This document shows positions 1 through 7,336 of a stretch of DNA of 9,666 nucleotides, in pieces. Position numbers and translations under genes: made by a program. Source of the stretch: Cellvibrio sp. (GTDB taxonomy: Bacteria > Pseudomonadota > Gammaproteobacteria > Pseudomonadales > Cellvibrionaceae); the NCBI GenBank assembly GCA_021323495.1, contig JAJQJO010000117.1, positions 1 to 9,666 of the forward strand. The letters are read 5' to 3'. The notes beneath the pieces are model-generated. The model was not told where the DNA came from and made no database searches. It saw only the letters and a program-made list of their open reading frames with translations. Numbering within the stretch: the first letter of the stretch is position 1; each line of letters begins with the position of its first letter.

Positions 1-369
1 ACGTGCCGTTGCCAATATCAACTGCCGCATCAATTCAGCCCCTAACCACATACCACCGGCAGCAACTACTTCAGCGACTTGCCCAAGCACTTGGGGAGCC
101 GCCAAGTAATGCACATAACCGCTCGCACCCGCTTCCAACGCAAGGCGCGCCTCTTGTGGATTTTCAACCATTGTCATCGCAACCACCCGTGCGCCTGTAG
201 CGCTGAGGCTTTGAATTTGTATATAACTCAATTCGTCGCGCAGGAGTAACCAGACACAATCATTCGCGTCGGCCATGGGCGCGGCGTCGCTAATGCGCGC
301 CTCAGGAAAAGCCTGTAACCAGCGCGGTGAACTAATCTCGGCGGGGGAAAAAAACAGATGCGATATCAT
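1..369 (-). CDS. Receiver-like domain of a probable LuxR-type response regulator (3' end outside window)
   Basis: The reading frame stays open for 123 codons from ATG at 369 to the window edge, so only the N-terminal part is seen. The second half resembles the end of a NarL/FixJ receiver domain: a strand ending VVAMTM, then ARLALEAGASGYV, then a final helix and AAGGMWLGAEL, after which such proteins carry a linker and a LuxR helix-turn-helix. The start overlaps the stop of the adaptor gene in an ATGA arrangement, so it is translationally coupled and belongs to the secretion operon. Oddly, the phosphorylation pocket looks lost. The N-terminal acidic pair is absent, the usual aspartate position in DCVWLLLRD is leucine, and the conserved lysine after GYV is replaced. 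I infer a phosphorylation-independent regulator. The DNA-binding half is not visible, so the LuxR assignment is inference. Confidence 0.72.
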   Translation of the reverse strand, partial: MISHLFFSPAEISSPRWLQAFPEARISDAAPMADANDCVWLLLRDELSYIQIQSLSATGARVVAMTMVENPQEARLALEAGASGYVHYLAAPQVLGQVAEVVAAGGMWLGAELMRQLILATAR

Positions 370-1784
370 CGTTCAGTCATAGCATTTTGGTGTGCGCGCA
401 GCACCGGTTTTAACAAATAGGCAAGCACAGTTTTCTTGCCAGTCAGGACATCTACCTGGGTCATCATGCCCGGCATAATTGGCAACGTCGGATCAAAACC
501 AGCGCGTTCAGTGCGCACACGGACGATATAAAAAGTGCGCTCTTTTTCGTCGGTGATGGTATCCGGGCTGATGTGCTCAACTATTCCACGCAAACCACCG
601 TAGACTACAAAATCATAGGCCGTGAATTTTACAATCGCCTCCTGTCCTGGATGTAAAAACGCAATATCTTTGGGCGATACTTTTGCTTCAACCAACAATT
701 GGTCATCGAGTGGTACCATCTCGATGACTTCATGCCCTGGTTGCACCACTCCGCCAACAGTATTGGTAAACACCCGCTGCACTGTGCCACGCACCGGTGA
801 GCGGATTTCAGCGTATTTGATTTTATCCGCGAGACCTGTACTGGTTTCGGACAGCGATGCAATTTTGCTTAATACTTCCGATAGCTCGTTGCGCCACTTA
901 TTGCTGGCGAGCAATTCTGTTTCGCGCAATTTCCCTTCCGATTCCTGCACCGCTAAAACCAGGCGCGACTCTTGCGATAATGCCTGTTCGCGCTCACCAC
1001 GCGCATTAGATACTTCACCTTCCAGACGCAAAATTTCGACTTCAGAAATTGCACCGCTGGCCAACAACGGCTTGGTCACTTTTAATTCTTGCGTAGCCAA
1101 TTCAAGCGCACGTGTCACTTGAGTTAATTTTGCACGCACTTCATTTAATTCCTCCGAGCGCTGGTCCAACTGGCTGCGCGCAATGCTTAATTGCTCGTCT
1201 AATTCCTTACGATTGGATTCATATAAATTGCGCTCGTGATTTACGATATCCGGAGCGTCTGTTAATAGATCGTCAGCAAATACCAGTCCAGTATTTGATG
1301 TTAGCGCATGCAGCCGCGCGGCGCGTGCTTGTAGCGATAGATATTCAGCACGGTTTTCACGAAAGGTCGAAATAAACCGGGTGGGATCGATGCGCAATAA
1401 CAAATCACCTTTTTCCACTACCTGCCCTTCACGTACCAAAACTTCTTGTACCACACCGCCATCGAACGATTGGATAATTTGCAATTGTGATGAGGGAATC
1501 ACCTTGCCTTCACCGCGTGCCACTTCATCCAATTGCGCGAACGCCGCCCACACCAATAATAGAAATAATATCAGCGCGATTACCCGCAGCAGTGCGCGGG
1601 CGCGCACCGGTTCTTGTTGTAACCTGGCCCAATCCGAATCAGTCACCCAATCTTTGGGTTGCTCATGTAAAGGATCAAGCCAGCGCGCGTACGCCTTATC
1701 AATATAACGGGTCGCAGGCAAACCTAATTTATCTAACCAGCGGCCAATACGTTCGAACCAGATTTTATCGCGCGTGGCCACCAT
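366..1784 (-). CDS. HlyD-family type I secretion membrane fusion protein (LapC-like adaptor)
   Basis: This 472-residue protein is the periplasmic adaptor linking the ABC transporter to the outer-membrane channel. It has a cytoplasmic N-terminal segment of about 65 residues, one membrane helix near 66-84 (LLRVIALILFLLLVWAAFA), then the first lipoyl half-motif around 105-135 (SFDGGVVQEVLVREGQVVEKG). A long helical hairpin rich in Glu, Arg and Leu spans about 140-320. The second lipoyl half is near 328-350 (IRSPVRGTVQRV), followed by a beta-barrel region. The C-terminal PIMPGMMTQVDVLTGKKTVL stretch, leading into YLLKP, is a family hallmark. The ATG shares one base with the upstream stop (TAATG), and a strong GGGAGGG ribosome site sits 7 bases before it, so the two genes are coupled. 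The long N-terminus fits the LapC/RTX-adhesin branch, but LapC identity is inferred from context. Confidence 0.95.
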   Translation of the reverse strand: MVATRDKIWFERIGRWLDKLGLPATRYIDKAYARWLDPLHEQPKDWVTDSDWARLQQEPVRARALLRVIALILFLLLVWAAFAQLDEVARGEGKVIPSSQLQIIQSFDGGVVQEVLVREGQVVEKGDLLLRIDPTRFISTFRENRAEYLSLQARAARLHALTSNTGLVFADDLLTDAPDIVNHERNLYESNRKELDEQLSIARSQLDQRSEELNEVRAKLTQVTRALELATQELKVTKPLLASGAISEVEILRLEGEVSNARGEREQALSQESRLVLAVQESEGKLRETELLASNKWRNELSEVLSKIASLSETSTGLADKIKYAEIRSPVRGTVQRVFTNTVGGVVQPGHEVIEMVPLDDQLLVEAKVSPKDIAFLHPGQEAIVKFTAYDFVVYGGLRGIVEHISPDTITDEKERTFYIVRVRTERAGFDPTLPIMPGMMTQVDVLTGKKTVLAYLLKPVLRAHQNAMTER

Positions 1785-3955
1785 TACGAGGCCCTCCCGA
1801 TTCGCCCTTGGCGCAAGGCTTCCACTACTTGTTCCTTCGGTCCATCAGCCACAATTTTTCCACCATCGATCACAATAATACGATTGACCAGTTCCAACAA
1901 CGAGGTGCGGTGGGTAATGACCAGTAGTGTTTTTTGTGTAGCAAATTGCGCAAGGCTGCGTTTGAATTCTTCTTCGCTGGTGTGATCCATAGAACCCGTA
2001 GGTTCATCCATTAATAAAATTGGTGGATCACCTAACAGCGCACGCGCGATACTTACCGACTGCCGTTGACCACCCGACAATAACTGTCCCTGTTCACCCA
2101 CTGGCATCGCCAAGCCCATAGGATGCTGGTTTACAAAATCAGTGAGCCCACTCAATCGCACGGCTTCCAAAATCGCCTCGTCACCCGCGTGGGGCGCGCC
2201 CAATGCAATATTGTCGCGCAGTGAACCAAAAAATAAATTCACATCTTGCGATACATAACCCATATTGCGCCGCAATTCGGCCGGATCGAGCTGCCGAATA
2301 TCGATCCCGTCCAACAAAACTGTGCCTGCAACCGGCTCATACAAACCGGTAATTAATTTTTCGATGGTCGTTTTACCAGAGCCATTGCGCCCAAGAATCG
2401 CTACATGCTCGCCAGGATTAATTTTGAAGGCAACATCGCGCAATACTTCACGCTCATCGTGCGGATAGTTAAAGGTAACCTTTTTAAATTCGATTCCACC
2501 TTGCAAGCGCGGGCGGCTGATCCAATTCGCATCGACCGGCCGCTCCACCGGCTTTTCCATAATCGTATTCAATGCAGTCAGTGCTGTGGCAGCGCTGTGA
2601 TACTGCATCAACAATCCCGCAGTTTGTCCCACTGGCGCCATGATGCGCGATGACAACATATAAGCTGCAATCAGCCCGCCCTGGCTTAAATTGCCCTCAA
2701 TAATTTGATAGACGCCGACGATAATAATAACCACTGATACCACTTGCTGGATCCACAGCGTGCTGGTACCCACCGAGCCCGACAGCAATCGCATCTTAAC
2801 CCCCACGCGCGATACCAGTAGCGTGGTTTTTTCCCACACCGCTTGCATGCGCCCTTCTGCACCGAGGGTTTTTACTGTTTCCAATGCACTCAAGCTTTCC
2901 ACCAGGGTCGCGTTGCGCTGTGCCGCTGCCTGCATGGAATTTTCTGATAACAAATGCATTTTGTGTTGCACGGCCGCGGTGTAAATCATCACTAATGCAA
3001 CACCAACCAGAATTGGAAATACCAGCGGCCAGGAAATTAACAGCACCACAATTAAAAACAAAAGCACAAATGGCAAATCCACCAACGCCAGGATAGTCGC
3101 CGAGGAAATAAAACTGCGGATCGCTTCAAAGGACTGCAACCCCGCCGTAAATGATCCAACCGATGCAGGACGCTCGGATAATTTCATCCCCAGCACACGC
3201 TCCATAATACTCGCCGAAAGGGTGACATCTACTCGGCTCGCCGCGAGATCAACAAACCAGGCGCGCATCATGCGCAATACGAAATCAGCACTGATTGCAA
3301 TCAACATTCCGATGGAAAGAACCCAGAGTGTGTCAGTAGCGTGATTGGGCACTACGCGGTCGTATACGTTCATCACAAACAGTGGCGATACCAATGCAAA
3401 AAAATTGATCAGCAGTGCGGTCAACAATACATCGCGATATAAATATTTATGATCGTGAATAACCCCCCAAAACCAATGGCTACCAGGATTTTTTGCATTT
3501 GCAGTTTTACCAATCTCTGCCGTGCGCGCATCAAATCGCTCCTGCGGGCGCACGTAGATCGCACGACCGGTGTAGATATTCGCCAATTCTGCGAGCGACA
3601 TCTCCACCACTGCATCGCCCAGCTCCGGGTAAAGGAGTTTCACGTTCTGCCCGTTCACCACCAGTAATACGCAAGCCTGATTGTCATGCAATAAGAGTAC
3701 GCAGGGAAAGAGTGCGCTATTTAATTGCAATAGGTCACGCTGCACGATTTTGCTGGTAAGTCCAGCGCGATTGGCAGCACGTGCAAATAAAGATGGAGTT
3801 AGTTGGTGGGCTTCCAGCGGCAAACCGGCCAGAAGTGACTCGCGTGTGCTGGAAAGCTGGTGCGCGCGGGCAATAAGCAATAAGCATTCAAGCAGTGGCC
3901 CACCGGTATTGGCAGCCTGTGAGACATTTGTTGAAAACTGAACATCAAGGGTCAT
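1784..3955 (-). CDS. Type I secretion ABC transporter with degenerate C39-like domain (LapB-like)
   Basis: This is the inner-membrane pump of a type I secretion system, 723 residues from the ATG at 3955. An N-terminal C39-like domain covers about 15-135. It lacks the catalytic Asp-Cys and His of true C39 peptidases: the ECLLLIARAH helix is preceded by GGPLL rather than a DCG motif, and the His position is in NQACVLLVV. It should therefore bind substrate without cleaving it. Six membrane helices follow between about 175 and 450. The nucleotide-binding domain has Walker A GRNGSGKT (522-529), Q-loop VSQD, signature LLSGGQRQ, Walker B ILLMDEPT with catalytic Glu651, and H-loop VITH. I chose ATG 3955 because GGAG lies 5 bases upstream; the frame extends back only to a TTG at 3979 with no ribosome site. 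Length and layout match LapB/RTX adhesin exporters. Confidence 0.95.
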   Translation of the reverse strand: MTLDVQFSTNVSQAANTGGPLLECLLLIARAHQLSSTRESLLAGLPLEAHQLTPSLFARAANRAGLTSKIVQRDLLQLNSALFPCVLLLHDNQACVLLVVNGQNVKLLYPELGDAVVEMSLAELANIYTGRAIYVRPQERFDARTAEIGKTANAKNPGSHWFWGVIHDHKYLYRDVLLTALLINFFALVSPLFVMNVYDRVVPNHATDTLWVLSIGMLIAISADFVLRMMRAWFVDLAASRVDVTLSASIMERVLGMKLSERPASVGSFTAGLQSFEAIRSFISSATILALVDLPFVLLFLIVVLLISWPLVFPILVGVALVMIYTAAVQHKMHLLSENSMQAAAQRNATLVESLSALETVKTLGAEGRMQAVWEKTTLLVSRVGVKMRLLSGSVGTSTLWIQQVVSVVIIIVGVYQIIEGNLSQGGLIAAYMLSSRIMAPVGQTAGLLMQYHSAATALTALNTIMEKPVERPVDANWISRPRLQGGIEFKKVTFNYPHDEREVLRDVAFKINPGEHVAILGRNGSGKTTIEKLITGLYEPVAGTVLLDGIDIRQLDPAELRRNMGYVSQDVNLFFGSLRDNIALGAPHAGDEAILEAVRLSGLTDFVNQHPMGLAMPVGEQGQLLSGGQRQSVSIARALLGDPPILLMDEPTGSMDHTSEEEFKRSLAQFATQKTLLVITHRTSLLELVNRIIVIDGGKIVADGPKEQVVEALRQGRIGRAS

Positions 3956-3960
3956 CGCGG

Positions 3961-3964
3961 CTCC
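3961..3964 (-). promoter_or_regulatory. Ribosome binding site deciding the ABC transporter start
   Basis: GGAG on the minus strand sits five bases before ATG 3955. This favours that codon over the in-frame TTG at 3979, which has no purine-rich site in front of it. Confidence 0.7.
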
Positions 3965-4025
3965 AGGCGGACAATACAAATTAACAACACATGGCTATCG
4001 CGGCGGATGAACCAAGAGCCCTTGT

Positions 4026-4054
4026 AATATAGATGGCCATTGAAATACACGCAA
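4026..4054 (-). promoter_or_regulatory. Candidate sigma70 promoter for the ABC-adaptor-regulator operon
   Basis: Reading the minus strand, a -35-like TTGCGT (4049-4054) is followed after exactly 17 bases by TATATT (4026-4031). This lies just after the terminator that closes the TolC-OmpA gene and about 65 bases before the transporter start. The -10 matches the consensus at five of six positions, the -35 at only three. The position makes sense, but this is pattern matching only. Confidence 0.4.
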
Positions 4055-4085
4055 TTTCATTACTCCTGATCCCGGGACCGGATAT

Positions 4086-4123
4086 AAAAAAACGCATCAA
4101 ATTTCTGATATCTGATGCGTTTT
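4086..4123 (-). terminator. Rho-independent terminator after the TolC-OmpA gene
   Basis: An 11-bp perfect inverted repeat, AAAACGCATCA (4113-4123 arm read on the minus strand) and TGATGCGTTTT (4089-4099 arm), flanks a 13-base loop. On the minus strand it runs straight into a T tract (complement of 4086-4092). It lies about 65 bases past the TolC-OmpA stop and before the transporter gene, so the secretion locus is probably two transcription units, or one with partial readthrough. Confidence 0.8.
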
Positions 4124-4186
4124 CAGTTAAAGCTATTGCGGCCAAGGCTGCAGTTCGCTGGCACACCTATGGGTTTGCATTCCAGT

Positions 4187-5977
4187 CTATTCGCTGCGCG
4201 TCACCGTAACATCAACACGACGGTTAGCAGCTTTACCTGCAATACTGGCATTGTCAGCCACCGGGCGGCCCGCCCCGAAACCGTCAACCACCATCGGAAT
4301 TGCCTCCAAACCGTTTAATACGAAATAATCGCGCACGCGCTGCGCGCGCGCTTTTGATAAAGAAATATTGAGCGCATCGGTACCGGTATTATCTGTGTGC
4401 CCTACAATGCTGATCTGCACCACTTTTGGAGTGGCTTTAATCTCGGCAATCAGTTGGTCCAGCTTTTGGGTTGCTCCCGCTTTCAATTGCGAACTACCCA
4501 CATCAAATAATGTATCGCCTGCAAGTGGTGTTAACTCGCTGATCAAATCGTCGCGCCCCATAGCAACGGGCGCAATGTCCGGACAGGCAGATTCAGAGAT
4601 ATTGAGCGAATCGTCCACTTTGGTTTCGTGCAAAACTCCTAAACCATCGCGCACAATTCCCAATGCTGGCAACAAGCTACCCATCGCCGCTAGCGACCGG
4701 GCATGAGCAATTCCAAGATCACCATTGGCAATAATCAATGCGCGGCTAGCCTGGAAGTATTCATTTTCAGCATCGAGCAAATCGAGCAGGGTGCGCTGGC
4801 CAATATTAAATTGTTCCGCGTAAGCAATACGTACTTTATCGCTCGACAAACGATGTTGTTGCAATGAGGTGAGCTGTTCATTAATCCGCAGGGCATCGTT
4901 GTAGGCAATTTGGGTATCCTGACGCAAATCAATACAAGCCTGATCACGCAAATCTTTTGCCTGGTTCACCAGCTCTAGTGAACGGCGCACAGCAGCACGA
5001 TTGGCTCCACCGCTATACAAATTATAGGTAAGTGCCAACTCAACAGCACTTTCATCACCATAACTGTCTGGATCGGTGCGATTATCAAAACCATTCTGGT
5101 TGCGGCTGGTTACCTGACGCGCGCGTAATTCCGCTTTTGGATAATAACCAGAGCGCTCTACTTTGACGGCAGCTTGTGCCGCACTGATATTTTTAATGGC
5201 AGCGTGAAAGCCGGGATTACCTTGATAGGCGAGTACCAGAGTCGAGCGAATATCCTCGGGTAATTTTTTCTGTGCGAGCTCGGTTTCAACCAAATCTTCC
5301 GCAGGTAATTGCCCGACCACACGTAAATAACGCGCCGTAACATCGTGTAAGTTGGAAGCTTCGGTTAACAGGTTTGATTCCGCCAATGCCAAACGACCCG
5401 CAACCTGTTCGAGATCAACACGGCGACCCACACCGGAAGCAGCGCGCTCTTCGATCTGGCTATACACTTCGCGATGCTTTGTGTAATTGTTGCGCGCCAG
5501 TTCAACCAAATCGCGGTTGCGTTTGACATCCTCATAAGCGCGCACAGCTTCAAGTGCAGTCGTTTCAACAGCATTTAACAATTCGTAGTAACGCACCAGG
5601 CGAGCGCTATCAAATTGCTCAACTTCCCCGGACGTGCGAAAACCATTAAACAACATTTGGCTCAATGTCAGTTGCGCTTGATTATTGGTGTAACTCGCGC
5701 GGCCATCATAATCACGGTTAGTTTTTCCTGTCGTCGCACCTATATCAACAGTAGGCAGATATCCTGAGCGCGCAATGCGCACCTCTTGCTCTGCGGCCGT
5801 GAATTCATGCCAGCTTGCTTGCACGTCAGGGTTGAATTCGATCGCCTGCAAGGCAGCATCTTTTACGTTATTTGCAGCAGCCGTTTGCGCTGTAACCTGA
5901 GCAGAAAAAGTAAACGCCGACATCAATAGTAGTGAAGGGGTGACGAGAGAGATGCGATTAAAAAAAGAAAGTACCAT
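4187..5977 (-). CDS. TolC-family outer-membrane channel fused to OmpA-like peptidoglycan-binding domain
   Basis: The N-terminal part is a TolC/OEP protein, the outer-membrane duct of the type I exporter. After a signal peptide (hydrophobic stretch about 9-27, likely cut after QVTA) two TolC repeats cover about 32-437, with typical elements such as ARSGYLPTVDIGA, LSQMLFNGFRTSGEVEQ, LTYNLYSGGANRAAV and GQRTLLDLLDAENEY. A linker of about 45 residues follows, containing one Cys. An OmpA-like domain occupies about 487-594, with IVGHTDNTGTDALN, LSKARAQRV and AANRRVDVTV. Asp529 and Arg544 correspond to the diaminopimelate-binding Asp and Arg of OmpA-type domains, 15 residues apart as in that family. 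Ordinary TolC proteins end before this domain. I chose ATG 5977 (596 residues) for its compact signal peptide and a weak GGAA site; ATG 6016 (609 residues) is the alternative and lacks a ribosome site. The nearby ABC and adaptor genes support the export role. Confidence 0.93.
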   Translation of the reverse strand: MVLSFFNRISLVTPSLLLMSAFTFSAQVTAQTAAANNVKDAALQAIEFNPDVQASWHEFTAAEQEVRIARSGYLPTVDIGATTGKTNRDYDGRASYTNNQAQLTLSQMLFNGFRTSGEVEQFDSARLVRYYELLNAVETTALEAVRAYEDVKRNRDLVELARNNYTKHREVYSQIEERAASGVGRRVDLEQVAGRLALAESNLLTEASNLHDVTARYLRVVGQLPAEDLVETELAQKKLPEDIRSTLVLAYQGNPGFHAAIKNISAAQAAVKVERSGYYPKAELRARQVTSRNQNGFDNRTDPDSYGDESAVELALTYNLYSGGANRAAVRRSLELVNQAKDLRDQACIDLRQDTQIAYNDALRINEQLTSLQQHRLSSDKVRIAYAEQFNIGQRTLLDLLDAENEYFQASRALIIANGDLGIAHARSLAAMGSLLPALGIVRDGLGVLHETKVDDSLNISESACPDIAPVAMGRDDLISELTPLAGDTLFDVGSSQLKAGATQKLDQLIAEIKATPKVVQISIVGHTDNTGTDALNISLSKARAQRVRDYFVLNGLEAIPMVVDGFGAGRPVADNASIAGKAANRRVDVTVTRSE

Positions 5978-6380
5978 TAGAATTTTTCCATATAAATTGC
6001 GCGTAACAATGATCATAAAAATAAGAACACGATAAATAAGAAAAAAATAAAATTTTCATTGCACAGCGGAGAATGTTCAGAAGATACACGTTCATAAAAC
6101 GAACACAGGAAGGCGAGAAAAATCCCTATTGCAGAGCCAAACCGACGCATCCGGATAACATAATCCAGGACCCCGGGTGTAACTTAATAGTAGATAAGGT
6201 CGGGCATAAAAAAAGTGTTTTTAGATCCCTAACAACTTTGGTGGCACAAAAAACATCCAATTCGACATTTTCATCATAACCTATGAAGGATTTATGCCAC
6301 AACAGAATTTGCCATTGAGATATACATCACAATTTTTAATTACATTAAAGCCAAAAAGCCTATCAAAAATAAGAAATTGA
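5978..6380. other. AT-rich intergenic region between rlmA and the TolC-OmpA gene
   Basis: About 400 bases hold no convincing gene. The part nearest the TolC-OmpA gene (6017-6060) is very AT-rich and must carry its promoter and leader, but I cannot single out a -35/-10 pair with normal spacing. Several GTTC/GAAC motifs cluster at 6074-6105. Between 6203 and 6298 there is a pair of inverted repeats, described among the findings. No clear intrinsic terminator follows rlmA. Confidence 0.6.
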
Positions 6381-7184
6381 TCATTTTTTGCTATAAGTGG
6401 TAATCGTAAAATCCAAAGTGTCGTGTAACTCGCTCGCCAGGAGGGCCTCTCGCAGCTCTGGTGCCAAGCGCCAGGCAAAAGGAGTCATCGCCAATAATGC
6501 TGAACACATTTCCCGATCCCGCACAGCTAATTCACTAGACAATCGATGGTGGCCGTTCTCCACGAAACCGTTGGGGGTAACCGGTTGTGGATGTGGGCGC
6601 ACTTCGCGATAAATACGCATACGCAAACCCAGGAGATGATTTTCACCGGGCGCTACTATAACCAGACTGCCACCCGGTTTTATTACACGCCATAACTCTT
6701 CATCCTTGCTCGGTGCATAAATGCGCGTAACCAAATCCATATATTCGTCGACAAAAGGCAAATCAAAATTTGATGCCACGCAATAAGTCAGCGCAGCTTT
6801 ATCCTTTGCCGCTTTAGCAGCGAGGCGTACACCCGCTTTGGCGATATCAATTCCATAAACCTGGGCCAGGGGTAGCGCTCCGGAAAATCCCGCCGTGAAA
6901 TAACCTTCCCCACAACCTATATCGAGCAAGGTTTGCACTGTTGTTGGCAATAAATCTTGCAATCGCTCCTTAAGCGGGGCAAAAAATCCGGCCTGCAAAA
7001 ATTGACGGCGTGCTTGTAATTGCTCCTTGGCATCACCCGGCTCGCGTGAATGTTTGTTTTGTACCGGTAACAAATTAAAATAGCCTTCTTTGGCACGATC
7101 AAATTGATGGCGGTTTGCGCAGGTAAGCCCCTGAGGGTTTTGCAACAGAGGTTGATGGCAAAGCGGGCAGCGCAATTCTTTCAT
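6381..7184 (-). CDS. rlmA: 23S rRNA (guanine745-N1)-methyltransferase RlmA
   Basis: This enzyme uses S-adenosylmethionine to methylate N1 of G745 in helix 35 of 23S rRNA. The 267-residue length matches the Escherichia coli protein (about 269). An N-terminal zinc-binding site is visible as Cys6, Cys9, Cys22 and His26 (RCPLCHQ, LTCANRHQFD). It is followed by the diagnostic family stretch AKEGYFNLLPVQNKHSREPG and QARRQFLQAGFFAPL. The SAM-binding motif I is LLDIGCGEGYF around 86-96. A second Rossmann strand region (QVYGIDIAKAGVRLAAK) and IKPGGSLVIVAPGENHL follow. No strong ribosome site precedes ATG 7184, but the zinc-finger start is where the family begins. It stands alone: phoH upstream ends in its own terminator. 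It is a constitutive housekeeping gene with no visible link to the secretion locus. Confidence 0.93.
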   Translation of the reverse strand: MKELRCPLCHQPLLQNPQGLTCANRHQFDRAKEGYFNLLPVQNKHSREPGDAKEQLQARRQFLQAGFFAPLKERLQDLLPTTVQTLLDIGCGEGYFTAGFSGALPLAQVYGIDIAKAGVRLAAKAAKDKAALTYCVASNFDLPFVDEYMDLVTRIYAPSKDEELWRVIKPGGSLVIVAPGENHLLGLRMRIYREVRPHPQPVTPNGFVENGHHRLSSELAVRDREMCSALLAMTPFAWRLAPELREALLASELHDTLDFTITTYSKK

Positions 7185-7209
7185 AGGAAAGGATATCTAC
7201 GAGGGAATA

Positions 7210-7237
7210 ATTATCGGAAGGATGATGTAAAGCTGAA
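7210..7237 (-). promoter_or_regulatory. Possible promoter of rlmA
   Basis: On the minus strand TTCAGC (7232-7237) and GATAAT (7210-7215) are separated by 16 bases, about 25 bases before the rlmA start and downstream of the phoH terminator. The -10 is good, the -35 weak. Confidence 0.3.
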
Positions 7238-7280
7238 GAAGCGCGCAGAATGCCGACTCACTACTTATTTAGCAAGCCAG

Positions 7281-7327
7281 ATAAAAAACAAGGACACACA
7301 ACCCACGCTGATGCAGGTTGTGTATCC
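7281..7327 (-). terminator. Rho-independent terminator of phoH
   Basis: On the minus strand GGATACACAACC (7316-7327) pairs with GGTTGTGTGTCC (7292-7303). This is a 12-bp stem with one mismatch and a 12-base loop, followed by TTGTTTTTTATC. It starts 10 bases after the phoH stop codon and would isolate phoH from rlmA. Confidence 0.88.
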
Positions 7328-7336
7328 TGATACTGG

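Noticed and set aside
3..200. Open frame on the plus strand at the window start
   Set aside because: It lies opposite the receiver-like gene, whose protein shows clear family pattern; the plus-strand translation has no recognisable motif.
622..1122. 166-codon plus-strand frame opposite the adaptor gene
   Set aside because: It is an antisense shadow: the minus-strand protein matches the HlyD family throughout, while this translation is Ser/Thr/Cys-rich with no domain.
3956..3979. Upstream TTG start adding eight residues to the ABC transporter
   Set aside because: It has no ribosome site, whereas ATG 3955 has GGAG at ideal spacing.
3981..4166. 61-codon minus-strand frame between the channel and ABC genes
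   Set aside because: It runs through the terminator hairpin and its T tract, and the product has no recognisable features.
6074..6105. GTTC/GAAC motif cluster as a defined operator
   Set aside because: The stems are only four bases and the spacing is irregular; it is not distinguishable from chance.
6160..6175. CCCGGG-containing segment resembling the one at 4068-4080, as a repeat pair
   Set aside because: The shared part is only a short palindrome and the flanks do not align.
6073..6279. 68-codon plus-strand frame in the gap before the channel gene
   Set aside because: The ATG is too close to the GGAG in front of it, the translation resembles no family, and it overlaps AT-rich repeats and the likely promoter region of the channel gene.
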